Positions 17,253-26,628 are shown, counted from the stretch's first letter. The stretch is DNA of 64,000 bases from JBHJGS01 sp050331575 (GCA_050331575.1 JBHJGS010000044.1:28195-92194); one strand, 5' to 3'. Numbers and translations: made by a program. The notes: generated by a model not told the origin, from the sequence alone.

Positions 17253-18404
17253 ATGTCAGATGGACGCATATTGCTGCTTTCCTTCCCGTCCGTCTATGGG
17301 GACAGTGCATTCCGCACCCGCCAAGTGGCCCAGGCCTTTCAAGACGCCGGGCACGCAGCAGAAATTTTCGAGATACCCACCACCGGGGAAACCGGCTTGG
17401 CCGACCGGCTGCAAGCGGCGCTACAACAAAAGACGCGCTTCATTCTGTCACTCGACAATGGCTGGGCGCCGTCCATCCGTGGCCGTCCCTACAGCGACAT
17501 CGCCCAAGCCCCGCATCTGATTTGGATGCAAAAGCATCCAGGGCTTCAAGCCAAGGCGATCTGGAACACCCGCGGCTGCACCGGTGCGCTCGTTACGGAC
17601 CAGGAGCAGGCGCGCTACCTTAACATCAACTTTGGCAAATTGTCCGGCCTTCGGGAGGTTCGGGTGCTGCCGATGCCCGCCAGTGAATTGCCGGTTCGGG
17701 ACAAGGATATTGACCTGCTGTTCGTCGGCAGCGCCCCTGCCGTTCGCGAGCTGAAACTAGTCAACACAGATGCGCTGACGGAAAAAAAAGCGCATGCGGT
17801 GCTCGAGCTTTATGAGCAGGGACTGCCCTTATGTGATGCGGCGTTGCAGGTCTGTCAGAAACGCGAAGGCGAGCCGCTGGGCGTCGCTGAGATTGCCATT
17901 TTCAATCATGCGGCTCATTTGGCCCTGATTGTGCGCAGCCGATGGCGTTGGCAGATGCTCCAGGCCATCAGTAAAGCCAAACTGCCCCTAACGATTGCCG
18001 GCCTGGGCTGGAAGAAGATTGCGTATCGGTTCAAACCGGCAAAGCTGATCGAAACATCTGATCCAGACGAGCTCGCCGATCTTCTGGCACGGGCACGCGT
18101 CATCTTGGCCTGTGACGGCATGCGCAGCGCCGGCTTGAACGATAGAATATTGAGCGCGGCCTGGGCCGGGGCGGCCGTTGTGTGTGCACAGCCGGACTGC
18201 CCCGATCCGCTGCCGGTGGCGGCCGCAACGGCGGACCGGCCGGTGGCAACTCTGGCCAAGACATTCCTCGAGGATGAAGCCGCAAGACAGCGTGCGGTTG
18301 AGGATCTACGCGCAGCGATTTCGGCGAAACTGTTGTGGCGCCATGGGATTGAGGAAATCCTCTCGTTGGCGGACTCCTTGAAGGCCACTTATGAAGTTGT
18401 TTGA
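17253..18404 (+). CDS. Putative GT-B-like glycosyltransferase
   Basis: 383 residues from ATG at 17253. An upstream ATG at 17184 would add 23 residues of weak, non-domain sequence. The N-terminal half begins ILLLSFPSVYGDSAFRTRQVAQAF, like GT-B proteins that bind an acceptor. It includes QAPHLIWMQKHPGL and DIDLLFVGSAP. The C-terminal part has LTIAGLGWKK and ARVILACDGMRSAGLNDRILSAAWAGAAVV, a pattern like the donor-binding half of CgeB/GT-B folds. It is 13 bases upstream of the TPR-glycosyltransferase gene and probably co-transcribed. I do not recognise a named family. Transfer of the island's sugar is a reasonable guess. Confidence 0.6.
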   Translation: MSDGRILLLSFPSVYGDSAFRTRQVAQAFQDAGHAAEIFEIPTTGETGLADRLQAALQQKTRFILSLDNGWAPSIRGRPYSDIAQAPHLIWMQKHPGLQAKAIWNTRGCTGALVTDQEQARYLNINFGKLSGLREVRVLPMPASELPVRDKDIDLLFVGSAPAVRELKLVNTDALTEKKAHAVLELYEQGLPLCDAALQVCQKREGEPLGVAEIAIFNHAAHLALIVRSRWRWQMLQAISKAKLPLTIAGLGWKKIAYRFKPAKLIETSDPDELADLLARARVILACDGMRSAGLNDRILSAAWAGAAVVCAQPDCPDPLPVAAATADRPVATLAKTFLEDEAARQRAVEDLRAAISAKLLWRHGIEEILSLADSLKATYEVV

Positions 18405-18417
18405 AGGAGAGGGAACG

Positions 18418-19911
18418 ATGGCGAACCGGGCGGCTAAGCGGAAAATTAAACAACAATCGCAACGTCGGCGCAAAGCGACAAATCCCGACATACTAAAACA
18501 TGTTGCCGCACTGACGAAGAATGAACAATACAGTGAATTAATTGAATACCTGAATCACCATCAGAACGATTTGGACGATATAGCGAAATACCATGAACTC
18601 ATGGGATTGACTCTGTTTCGATCAGACCGGCTCGTGGAGTCGGTAAATCACCTTAAGCTCTCAATACAGCATCATGCAAACTCAGCGCGTTATAGTTACC
18701 TGGCGAACTCCTACCACGTTCTAGGTAATTTTGATAAAGCCATTGAATGGCATCAGAAAGCCATCCGCCTTGATCCGAAGAATGCGTCTCTCTACCATAA
18801 CTTCGCCTTTACACTCGAAGATATGCAGATGTATGAGGAAGCCATCCAATCGCTAGAAATAGGCCGGCAACTGGACCCAAGCCAAACCATTTTTCTGTAT
18901 CAGCTCGGGCGCTACAATCTGGCGATCGGCGAGTTGGAGAAGGGATCCCAGTTGATCGACGCCGGCCTGGGCTGCAACCGTCGAACGGTTCCGGCAGGCA
19001 TCAAGGGTTCTTACTGGCGCGGTCAAGACATCCAGGGCAAAAGGATCGTCGTCTGGCAGGAAGAGGGCGTCGGCGATGAAGTTCGAAATGCCTGTATGTA
19101 TAAGGACCTGCTGGATCGCGGTGCGGAACTGGTGATCGAATGCCGCGCGCGCCTGGCCAGCGTCTTCAAGCGCTCATTCCCTGGCGCAATCATCATGCCG
19201 CAGGATGAGCCGCCGTCTCCTTACCTGCGAGAACCGTTCGACTATCATTGCGGTCAAAACACCCTGCTTCAATATTTGCGTCCCAGCCTCAGCCATTTCC
19301 CAGCATCCGGAGGATTCATTAAGCCGGATCCGGATCTCGTCGACAAATGGCGTAAGCGTCTGGCAAGTTTTCCAAATCAGCCTGTGGTCGGCATCAGTTG
19401 GACCAGTGGCCTGATCAGCCGCCAACGGGCGCAAACGTTGTGGCCGGTCCAAGTGCTTAGGGACATCCTGCGCACGCCCGGCGTTTCCTTCGTTAGCCTA
19501 CAATATAGCGCCACAAAAGAGCAGGTAGAGGAACTCAATAATGATCTAGATACAAATATTCATTTCTTAGAAGATATAGATTTAAGGAATGATCTGGAAA
19601 ATAGCTTCGCCCTTTCCAGCTGCCTTGACTATGTTGTATCTGCACCGACATCGACTTTGATTCTGGCTGGCGCGGTCGGAACTCCCGGATTATGTTTGTA
19701 TAATGCGCGCCACTCCACCATGCTGGGGACTGACCACTTTCCTTATATTCCAAGTATCGAGGTCGTGCGCCGGAAGCATGGCCAAAGCTGGGAGTCTAAG
19801 GTGCCGGAACTGAACCGGCGCTTCCAAGATTGGCTGGCGGGGTTCCGGGCGAACCACGCGCAGGAACTGGCGGCCCGCGGCCAGATTGCCGAGGCTCTGG
19901 CGCAGGCTTAG
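18418..19911 (+). CDS. TPR-domain glycosyltransferase, FlmG-like
   Basis: 497 residues from ATG at 18418, chosen because AAGGAGAGGG lies just upstream. A basic N-terminus (NRAAKRKIKQQSQRRRK) is followed by TPR repeats at about residues 45-175 (for example YSYLANSYHVLGNFDKAIEWHQKAIRLDP). A GT9/GT41-like domain then has VVWQEEGVGDEVRNA, VVGISWTSGLISRQRA, VSFVSLQYS and APTSTLILAGAVGTPG. Caulobacter FlmG has this architecture: its TPR part binds flagellin and its catalytic part transfers a nonulosonic acid. Given the CMP-nonulosonate genes upstream, flagellin glycosylation is the best hypothesis. The first half is distinctly AT-richer than its surroundings. Confidence 0.78.
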   Translation: MANRAAKRKIKQQSQRRRKATNPDILKHVAALTKNEQYSELIEYLNHHQNDLDDIAKYHELMGLTLFRSDRLVESVNHLKLSIQHHANSARYSYLANSYHVLGNFDKAIEWHQKAIRLDPKNASLYHNFAFTLEDMQMYEEAIQSLEIGRQLDPSQTIFLYQLGRYNLAIGELEKGSQLIDAGLGCNRRTVPAGIKGSYWRGQDIQGKRIVVWQEEGVGDEVRNACMYKDLLDRGAELVIECRARLASVFKRSFPGAIIMPQDEPPSPYLREPFDYHCGQNTLLQYLRPSLSHFPASGGFIKPDPDLVDKWRKRLASFPNQPVVGISWTSGLISRQRAQTLWPVQVLRDILRTPGVSFVSLQYSATKEQVEELNNDLDTNIHFLEDIDLRNDLENSFALSSCLDYVVSAPTSTLILAGAVGTPGLCLYNARHSTMLGTDHFPYIPSIEVVRRKHGQSWESKVPELNRRFQDWLAGFRANHAQELAARGQIAEALAQA

Positions 19912-19992
19912 GGCCTGGCGTCTGGACGCCGCTGTACGAAACGCGTACCCGTTGGCGCCGTCCTTTATGCCATTGGTCCGGGAGCCTTTGCC

Positions 19993-21519
19993 ATGCGCCG
20001 CGCTTTGGCCGCAGCCTTCGCCGTCACCCTACCCGTCCTTGCACAATCGCCGTCACCGGACGATCCTGATCGTTGGTTCGCCTCCGGCCGGGCAGCGCTG
20101 GAGGCGCGCCGCGCCGTCGATCCCATTGCAGGGCCGGCCAAGAACGTCATTCTGGTCGTCGGCGACGGCATGGGCGTCTCCACCGTCACCGCCGGCCGCA
20201 TTTTCGACGGGCAAAGCCGCGGCGAGCCGGGCGAGGACAATGTGCTGTCCTTTGATGCCTTTCCGCACACCGCCCTGATCAAGACCTACAACACCAATGC
20301 GCAGGTGGCCGACAGCGCCGGCACCGCCACGGCGATGCTGTCCGGGGTGAAGACCAAAATCGGCGTGGTCGGCCTGAACGACGCGGTGGTGCCGGAGCGC
20401 TGCACGGCGATGGACGCAGCCTATGTGCCGACGCTTCTGGAATTGGCGGAAGCCGCAGGGCTGGCCACCGGCATCGTCACCACCACCCGCTTGACCCACG
20501 CCACCCCCGCCGCCGCCTATGCCCATTCGCCCTCGCGCAATTGGGAGGATGCGGTGCCGGAGGGGGCTGCGGGCTGCCGCGATATCGCCGCGCAGTTCGC
20601 GGAATTCGACACCGGCAACGGCATCGAGGTGGCCCTGGCCGGCGGCCGCGCCAACTTCTTGCCCGAAGACATGACCGATGGCGAGGGAGCACCGGGCCGG
20701 CGCAAGGACGGCCGCAATCTGGTCGACCTGTGGCAGCAGCGTTACCCCTCCGGCCGCTATGTCTGGAATCAGGATGGCTTTGATCAACTCGATCCGGCGA
20801 TGGACGGCCCGGTGCTCGGCCTGTTTGAGCCCAGCCACATGGATTATGAAGCCGACCGCGCCCAGGATGTCGGCGGCGAGCCGTCGCTATCAGAGATGGT
20901 CGCCTTCGCCATCGACAAGCTGAGCCGAGCGAGCGACGGCTATTTCCTGCTGGTCGAGGGCGGCCGGATCGACCATGCCCACCATGCCGGCAATGCCCAT
21001 CGGGCGCTGGTGGAAACCCAGATGCTGGCCCAGGCGGTCGCCACGGCGCGCACGCTGACCGATCCGGCCGACACGCTGATCCTGGTCACGGCGGATCATT
21101 CCCACGTCTTCACCATGGCCGGCTATCCGCCGCGCGGCAATCCGATTCTGGGCCTTGTTCGGCGGATCGACAGCGAAACCGGCGAACCGCAATTGGCCCG
21201 CGACGGCAAGCCCTACACCACGCTGGGCTATTGGAACGGTCCCGGCGCCATCGCGGGCGAGCGCGCCGCCGTCGACGCCGAAACCGCCCAGTCGCTAGAT
21301 TATAAGCAGCAAGCGGCCGTGCCGACCTATGGCGAAACCCATGGCGGCGAGGATGTCGCCCTGTACGCGTCCGGTCCGGAGGCGCATCTGGTCGGCGGAA
21401 CCTGGGAACAGCATGTCATCTTCCACCTGATGGACCACGCCCTGGGCGGCTTGAGCGGCCAAGTCTGCGCATCCGGTGAGGCGGCCGTGTGCGGCCGTGG
21501 AGGCCAATATGGCCAATAA
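19993..21519 (+). CDS. Secreted alkaline phosphatase
   Basis: 508 residues. A short signal peptide (MRRALAAAFAVTLPVLAQS) leads to ILVVGDGMGVSTVTA (metal-binding Asp) and the nucleophile region QVADSAGTATAML. Further metal ligands are seen in THATPAAAYAHSP, LVEGGRIDHAHHAGN and LVTADHSHVF. A late histidine lies in YGETHGGEDV. It hydrolyses phosphomonoesters in the periplasm. No Pho-box-like sequence was evident in the 81 bases upstream. Its end overlaps the next SDR gene by 11 bases. Confidence 0.9.
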   Translation: MRRALAAAFAVTLPVLAQSPSPDDPDRWFASGRAALEARRAVDPIAGPAKNVILVVGDGMGVSTVTAGRIFDGQSRGEPGEDNVLSFDAFPHTALIKTYNTNAQVADSAGTATAMLSGVKTKIGVVGLNDAVVPERCTAMDAAYVPTLLELAEAAGLATGIVTTTRLTHATPAAAYAHSPSRNWEDAVPEGAAGCRDIAAQFAEFDTGNGIEVALAGGRANFLPEDMTDGEGAPGRRKDGRNLVDLWQQRYPSGRYVWNQDGFDQLDPAMDGPVLGLFEPSHMDYEADRAQDVGGEPSLSEMVAFAIDKLSRASDGYFLLVEGGRIDHAHHAGNAHRALVETQMLAQAVATARTLTDPADTLILVTADHSHVFTMAGYPPRGNPILGLVRRIDSETGEPQLARDGKPYTTLGYWNGPGAIAGERAAVDAETAQSLDYKQQAAVPTYGETHGGEDVALYASGPEAHLVGGTWEQHVIFHLMDHALGGLSGQVCASGEAAVCGRGGQYGQ

Positions 21520-22216
21520 GGTCTGTGCGATCATCGGCGTCGGCCCCGGCAATGGCGAGGCTTACGCCCGCCGATTCGCAGCAGACGGCTACGCGGTGGC
21601 GCTGATGGCGCGCTCCGCGGACAAGCTAGACCGGCTGGCCGCTGAGTTGGACGGTGCCCGCGCCTATGCCTGTGATGCCGCCGACCCTGATCAGGTCACC
21701 GCCGCCCTGGCCCAGGCCGCGCAGGCTCTGGGCGCGGTCGATGTGCTGCTCTATAACGCGGGCTCCGGCATATTCGGCGCGATCGACGAGATCGAATTGG
21801 AGGCCATGGAAATGGCCTGGCGGGTCAACACCCTGGGCTTGGCGGTCGCCGCCCGGGCGGTGGCCCCGGCCATGCTGGACAAGGGCAGCGGCACGATCTT
21901 CATCACCGGCGCCACCGCCTCGCTGCGCGGCGGTGCGGGCTTTGCCGGCTTCGCTCAGGCCAAGGCGGCGCAGCGCTCGCTGGCGCAGTCGATGGCCCGG
22001 CTGTGGGGCCCCAAGGGCCTGCATGTCGCCTATATGATCATCGACGGCGTGGTCGACGGCACGCCCAGCCGACAGCTGGAGGCGTTCAAGGACAAGCCCG
22101 CCGATGCCTTCCTGAAGCCGGAAGACATCGCCGACACGGTGCATTTCATCTGCCATCAGCCGCGCTCGGCCTGGACCTTTGAGTATGATGTCCGGCCATT
22201 CTGCGAACGGTGGTGA
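21509..22216 (+). CDS. SDR-family protein lacking the catalytic tyrosine
   Basis: 235 residues. CAIIGVGPGNGEAYARRFA is a cofactor loop and LLYNAGSGIFG replaces the usual NNAG. The YxxxK motif reads F-A-Q-A-K (in FAGFAQAKAAQRSLAQ), so the catalytic Tyr is Phe. This variant exists in some SDR subgroups and may mean altered or absent dehydrogenase activity. ATG at 21509 overlaps the phosphatase stop, and its own stop overlaps the RHH gene. An operon link with both is likely. Confidence 0.85.
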   Translation: MANKVCAIIGVGPGNGEAYARRFAADGYAVALMARSADKLDRLAAELDGARAYACDAADPDQVTAALAQAAQALGAVDVLLYNAGSGIFGAIDEIELEAMEMAWRVNTLGLAVAARAVAPAMLDKGSGTIFITGATASLRGGAGFAGFAQAKAAQRSLAQSMARLWGPKGLHVAYMIIDGVVDGTPSRQLEAFKDKPADAFLKPEDIADTVHFICHQPRSAWTFEYDVRPFCERW

Positions 22217-22443
22217 CCGCGCCGGACCAGCTGCAGCGCAAATCGGTGACCATTGCCGGCCACCGCACCAGCGTCACCCTGGAGGCCGCCTTTTGGCAGG
22301 TGCTGGACCGGCTGGCCAAGACCGACGGCCGCTCCCGCGCCGCGCTGATCCAGCAGGTCGATGCCGGGCGCAGCGGTACGCTGTCCAGCGCGCTCAGGGT
22401 CTATGTCTTGAACCGGCTTGACACAATCGAGCCGACGCCATAA
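22210..22443 (+). CDS. Ribbon-helix-helix protein (RHH_4-like)
   Basis: 77 residues from GTG at 22210 (a second GTG follows directly at 22213), overlapping the SDR stop. RKSVTIAGHRTSVTLEAAFWQVLDRLA and SRAALIQQVD fit the RHH_4 DNA-binding family that is common in alphaproteobacteria. It is probably a small transcriptional regulator or DNA-binding antitoxin-like protein; no toxin gene is adjacent. The target is unknown. Confidence 0.82.
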   Translation: MVTAPDQLQRKSVTIAGHRTSVTLEAAFWQVLDRLAKTDGRSRAALIQQVDAGRSGTLSSALRVYVLNRLDTIEPTP

Positions 22444-22560
22444 GCGCGGCCTCCTTGAAGAGGAGCGCCCTGGTGATGATCTCTGCCGCTTGACGCTGAC
22501 CCGTTCCATCGCTGAGCCGTGGCTCGCGGCCCCTCCCGTCCAGCAAGCGGACCGACCCTC

Positions 22561-23361
22561 ATGACCATATTGCACGGCAAAACCGCGCTGATCACCGGCG
22601 CGGCGCAGGGCATCGGCCTGGCCATCGCGCAGCGTTTCGCTGAAGGGGGCGCGCATGTCATCGTCAGCGACATCGGCCAGGGCGCCGGCCAGGACGCCGC
22701 CCGAAGCATCGGTGCTGCGGCCACCTATCGCCCGCTCGATGTCCAAGCCGAGGCGGATTGGCGGGCGCTGGGCGCCTGGCTGGCCGAGACCGAGCAAACC
22801 GTGTCGATCCTGGTGAACAATGCCGGCATCACCGGCCTGACCGAAACGGCCGGCCCGCACGATCCGGAACATCTGGATTTAGCGTCGTGGCAGGCAGTCC
22901 TCGACACCAATCTGACCGGCGTGGCGCTGGGCTGCAAATATGCCATTGCCTGGATGAAGGCGGCGGGCGGCAGCATCATCAATCTGTCGTCCCGCTCCGG
23001 CCAGGTCGGCATTCCCGGCGCTGCCGCCTATGCCGCCAGCAAGGCGGCGGTGCGCAATCATACCAAGTCCGTGGCGCTCTATTGCGCGGAACAGGGCTAT
23101 GCCATCCGCTGCAATTCGCTGCACCCCGCGGCGATCCTGACGCCGATGTGGGACGCGATGTTGGGCGAGGGCCAAGCGCGGGATGACGCCATCGCGGCGA
23201 TCGCGGCAGACATTCCGCTGCGCCGTTTCGGCATGCCGCAAGATGTCGCCGAGGCCGCGCTTTATCTCGCCGCCGACGGCTCCGCCTATGTCACCGGCAC
23301 GGAACTCGTCATCGACGGCGGCCTGCTCGCCGGCACCGCAGCGCGACCCGGCGACCAGTAG
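22561..23361 (+). CDS. SDR-family NAD(P)-dependent oxidoreductase
   Basis: 266 residues. Classical short-chain dehydrogenase: ALITGAAQGIGLAIAQRF, ILVNNAGITG, SIINLSSRSG, YAASKAAV and the C-terminal DVAEAALYLAADGSAYVTG-type end. ATG at 22561 places the cofactor loop at residue 10. The substrate is not readable; hydroxysteroid or 3-oxoacyl dehydrogenases are the nearest well-known groups. The 117 bases upstream hold no further gene. Confidence 0.88.
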   Translation: MTILHGKTALITGAAQGIGLAIAQRFAEGGAHVIVSDIGQGAGQDAARSIGAAATYRPLDVQAEADWRALGAWLAETEQTVSILVNNAGITGLTETAGPHDPEHLDLASWQAVLDTNLTGVALGCKYAIAWMKAAGGSIINLSSRSGQVGIPGAAAYAASKAAVRNHTKSVALYCAEQGYAIRCNSLHPAAILTPMWDAMLGEGQARDDAIAAIAADIPLRRFGMPQDVAEAALYLAADGSAYVTGTELVIDGGLLAGTAARPGDQ

Positions 23362-23489
23362 AGCAACATCTGACGGTTTGGCATAGCGGGTCTGACACCG
23401 ATGCTTCCCAGCAGCGTTGTCAGCGGTCCGACACGTCCGATGCCGGCGCGATCGGCTCCGCGAGGGGGCCAGCCCGCACCCGTCGAGTG

Positions 23490-26027
23490 TCAGCGCGGCG
23501 GATCCTGTTTTTTCTTGTTTTCCTGCTCCGCGCGGCGGGCCTGATCCAGGATCGTGCCGAACAGGCCGCGGACGACATCTTCCGGTCGCTCTGTCTGCGG
23601 GTTCGCCGGAGTGGGGCTCTGTTGCGCGCCGGGAGCCGAGCCCCCGAAGATGGTGCCGAGCAGCTGGTCGAACGTGCCCTGGGTCAGCCGCTGCACCAGG
23701 AATTGCTGCAGCGCCACCGGGTCGATGCTGAACTGCGGCTGCACCAGCGTGCCGTCCAGGGTAAAAGGCATGGCCGGCGCATTGGCCAGCTCGGTCAGGG
23801 TCAGCCGACCCTGGGCCGCCAACCCCAGATTGACCAGATTGACACCGCCCTGTCCGGCCAGATCCGCCCCGGCCAGCCGCCCGGCGATATCATTGAACAG
23901 CAGCCGGCCATTTCTTGCCTGCGCGGTGGCGGCGAAATCGAGAAAGCGGGTCTGGCCACCGTCCAGGGAGGTGGTCAACAAGCCGGCGATGCCGCCGGGA
24001 TCGTTGACCGCCCGCAGCTGATTGACCAGGCGCGGAATGTCGAAGCCGCGGATGGTGCCGTCCTTGGCCTGCAACTGCAAAGTGCCGGCCAGCGCGTTCA
24101 TCCAGTCATGCAGGCTGACCCCTTCGGTGGTGAAGGCGCCTGTCAGGCTGGCGCTGCCGCTCAACAGCCCGGGATCGAGAAATTGGGCCGCCATTGCTGC
24201 CAGCTGGGCATTCTCCAGTTCCAGATCCAGCGCCATGCGCGGGCGGGCGGCGCGGGTGTCAGCCGAGCCGCTGACTTTGATGCGGCCGCCGAAGGTCTGA
24301 CCGGACAAGTCCTCAATGCGCGCCACGCCGTCCTGGACCGCCAGGCGCAGCACCGCATCGCTGAGGGTAAGGCCCCGGCTGACGACGCGCCGGGCTTTCA
24401 CGGCGATGGCCGCGTCAAACGCCGTCAGCGCGCTCAAATCCACCGGCTCGCGCGACCAGCCGGAAAAGCCGGACGCACTGGATGAGGCCTGGGACGTCTC
24501 CGACGCCGGCGCGGTGAAGCTGTCCAGATCCAATGCGTCGGTGCGCAAATCCGCCTCGATCCGCGGCCGCGCCGGCGCGAGCGCAGCAGAGCCGCGGATG
24601 CTGGTCTGCGGCAGCGCCAGGATGATCAAGGACAGACGCACCTGTTCCGCCGTGCCGGCCAACTGGGCGCTGAAATCAATGTCGCCGCGCACCGCCGGCG
24701 GCAATTGCTCCGGCGCCATGTCGGCCAGGGCAGCGAGCGCCTCGATGTCGCGCACCGCCACTGTCAGCGGGCCGGCGAAGTGCGGCTGCCCGGACCGCGC
24801 GGTGACCCGGCCCGACAGATTGAGCGAGGCGCCGGGCAGCGCCGCTTGCGCGGTTTCTAGCACGATTGCGCCGGGCTCGTCGCGCACGGCCAACCAGATC
24901 GGACCCAGCCGGTCGCCCTGATAGGTCAGGTCGGTGATCTGCAGATCGACGTCCAGGCCGATATCCGGCACGCTGAAGGGGGCAGGCTCGCTCGGGGACG
25001 GAGCCGGGGCCTCGCCGGTGGCGGCCAGGAATGGATCAACGACCAGGCCGGCCAGCGTCAGATCCGCGCTGATCGCCATCCGCGGGGCGGTCTGCGTGGC
25101 CAGCGAGCCGGTCAGCCGGGCCTGGCCCAATTGTCCGTCCAGTTCGGTGATACGGTAGCGCCCGTCCGCGCCGTCGAGGCGCAGGCCCAGGCTGAGCGGC
25201 TGGTCAAGGCCTGGGAGCTCGGCGGCATCGGCGCCGGCGGCCTGGGATGCTGCAGCGGCGAATTGGGCCGCGGACTCCGCCGTTAAGGCCAGCCTGCCGT
25301 TCACCGCCCCGGTGTCAGGCACAAGCCCGCCGTCGAAGCGCAGGCTGGCCGCCTCAGCCAGGCGCGCGCGCAGCTCCAGCGGCATCGGCTGAGCATCCAG
25401 CCGACTGGCCTCCAGGCTGACATCGACCGGCACACCGTTCAGCCGTACCGCACCGGCGACCGAGAAGGGCCCGTTCACAGACGGTGCGGCAATCTCCAGA
25501 TCGACGCCGTCGACGCGCTGCTCGGCCTCCGGCGTGCGGTAGATCACCGTGCCGTCGCGGATCGCCATCTGGTTCAGCGCGATGTCCGGGCCAGCCGCGG
25601 GCTCGGCCGCCGGATCATCCGGTCCGAACGTCAAATTCGTGCTACCGTCGGCATAGGTCTCAATCAGGATGCGCGGGGACTGTAACACCAGCCGCTGCAC
25701 GGCGATCTCGCCGGACAAGAGCGGCCACAACGCCACCTCCACATCCAACCGCTCCAGATCAATCATCGGCTGATCGGCGCCCTGAGGGGCATTGGCCAGG
25801 GCAAATTCTTCCACCATCAGCCGCGGCCGGGGCAGCACGGCAAACGCGATGTTGCCGCCGATCGCCGCCTGGCGTCCGGTCGCCCCCTCGATCGCCCCGG
25901 CGATACGGCCACGATAGGCCGACCAGTCGATGAACCCGGGCACGACCAACACAGCCACAACCAAAACCAGGATCAGCCCGAACAGCCCACCCAGGATCTT
26001 CAGGCCCACGCGCTTGCGGCCGGCCAT
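23490..26027 (-). CDS. AsmA-family envelope protein
   Basis: 845 residues. It is basic at the start (MAGRKRVGLKILGG), then has a single N-terminal membrane helix (LFGLILVLVVAVLVVPGFI), WSAYRGRIAGAIEGATGRQAAIGG and FAVLPRPRLMVEEFAL, the AsmA hallmarks. The C-terminal AsmA_2 region includes LSGSASLTGAFTTEGVS and LQLQAKDGTIRGFDIPRLVNQL. These proteins are anchored in the inner membrane, span the periplasm as beta-groove proteins, and are linked to lipid transport and outer membrane homeostasis. The C-terminal tail is Pro/Gln/Lys rich. Confidence 0.9.
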   Translation of the reverse strand: MAGRKRVGLKILGGLFGLILVLVVAVLVVPGFIDWSAYRGRIAGAIEGATGRQAAIGGNIAFAVLPRPRLMVEEFALANAPQGADQPMIDLERLDVEVALWPLLSGEIAVQRLVLQSPRILIETYADGSTNLTFGPDDPAAEPAAGPDIALNQMAIRDGTVIYRTPEAEQRVDGVDLEIAAPSVNGPFSVAGAVRLNGVPVDVSLEASRLDAQPMPLELRARLAEAASLRFDGGLVPDTGAVNGRLALTAESAAQFAAAASQAAGADAAELPGLDQPLSLGLRLDGADGRYRITELDGQLGQARLTGSLATQTAPRMAISADLTLAGLVVDPFLAATGEAPAPSPSEPAPFSVPDIGLDVDLQITDLTYQGDRLGPIWLAVRDEPGAIVLETAQAALPGASLNLSGRVTARSGQPHFAGPLTVAVRDIEALAALADMAPEQLPPAVRGDIDFSAQLAGTAEQVRLSLIILALPQTSIRGSAALAPARPRIEADLRTDALDLDSFTAPASETSQASSSASGFSGWSREPVDLSALTAFDAAIAVKARRVVSRGLTLSDAVLRLAVQDGVARIEDLSGQTFGGRIKVSGSADTRAARPRMALDLELENAQLAAMAAQFLDPGLLSGSASLTGAFTTEGVSLHDWMNALAGTLQLQAKDGTIRGFDIPRLVNQLRAVNDPGGIAGLLTTSLDGGQTRFLDFAATAQARNGRLLFNDIAGRLAGADLAGQGGVNLVNLGLAAQGRLTLTELANAPAMPFTLDGTLVQPQFSIDPVALQQFLVQRLTQGTFDQLLGTIFGGSAPGAQQSPTPANPQTERPEDVVRGLFGTILDQARRAEQENKKKQDPPR

Positions 26028-26090
26028 GACACGGCTTCCTTTCTCGCCTATGCTCGACGCTTGCCCCCACGGCCTATATTAGGGCGCCCT

Positions 26091-26621
26091 ATGGCACTTC
26101 AATATGCATCCCCGTCCGATCCGGCCCCGGCGCCTACCGCCAATGCGCCGCTGCCGGTCATGCACATGGCCGCCGACAAGGCCTGGATGGATTTCAACGG
26201 CCATATGAATGTCGCCGCCTATGCGCAGGTGTTCGATGATGGGCTGAACGCGTTTCTGGAAACCGTCGGCGTGGGCGAGACCTATCGGCGCGAATGCGGC
26301 GGATCGGTGTTCGTGGTGCAATCCAACATCTTGTTTCAGCGCGAAGTGCTGGAGGGTGAGTGCCTGTTCATCACCCTGCAGATCCTCGATATGGACGCCA
26401 AGAGCCTGCACCTGTTCCTGCGCATGATCAACGAAAGCCGCGGCATCCAGGCGGCGACCGCGGAGATGATGACGGTGCATGTGGACATGACCACGCGCCG
26501 GTCTGCACCGTTTCCGAAACTGGCCTGCGAACGCCTGGAGAAGCTGGTGCATCTGCAGCGTTGTCTGAGCCGCCCGGTCGAGGCCGGCCGCGCCATCGCC
26601 ATCCGCCATCGGAGGCGCTGA
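26091..26621 (+). CDS. Acyl-CoA thioesterase, 4HBT family
   Basis: 176 residues. The hotdog-fold signature is WMDFNGHMNVAAYAQVFDDG near residue 33, with the catalytic-type Asp and the GHMN turn; QSNILFQREVLEGE follows. The ATG at 26091 lies 63 bases from the divergent AsmA start. It resembles the betainyl-CoA/YbgC-like thioesterases. A proline-rich N-terminal extension of about 25 residues is unusual. Confidence 0.82.
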   Translation: MALQYASPSDPAPAPTANAPLPVMHMAADKAWMDFNGHMNVAAYAQVFDDGLNAFLETVGVGETYRRECGGSVFVVQSNILFQREVLEGECLFITLQILDMDAKSLHLFLRMINESRGIQAATAEMMTVHVDMTTRRSAPFPKLACERLEKLVHLQRCLSRPVEAGRAIAIRHRRR

Positions 26622-26628
26622 GCCGCCG

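Noticed and set aside
23487..24485. 332-codon plus-strand ORF inside the AsmA gene
   Set aside because: It is an antisense shadow. The AsmA reading has a membrane helix and family motifs throughout.
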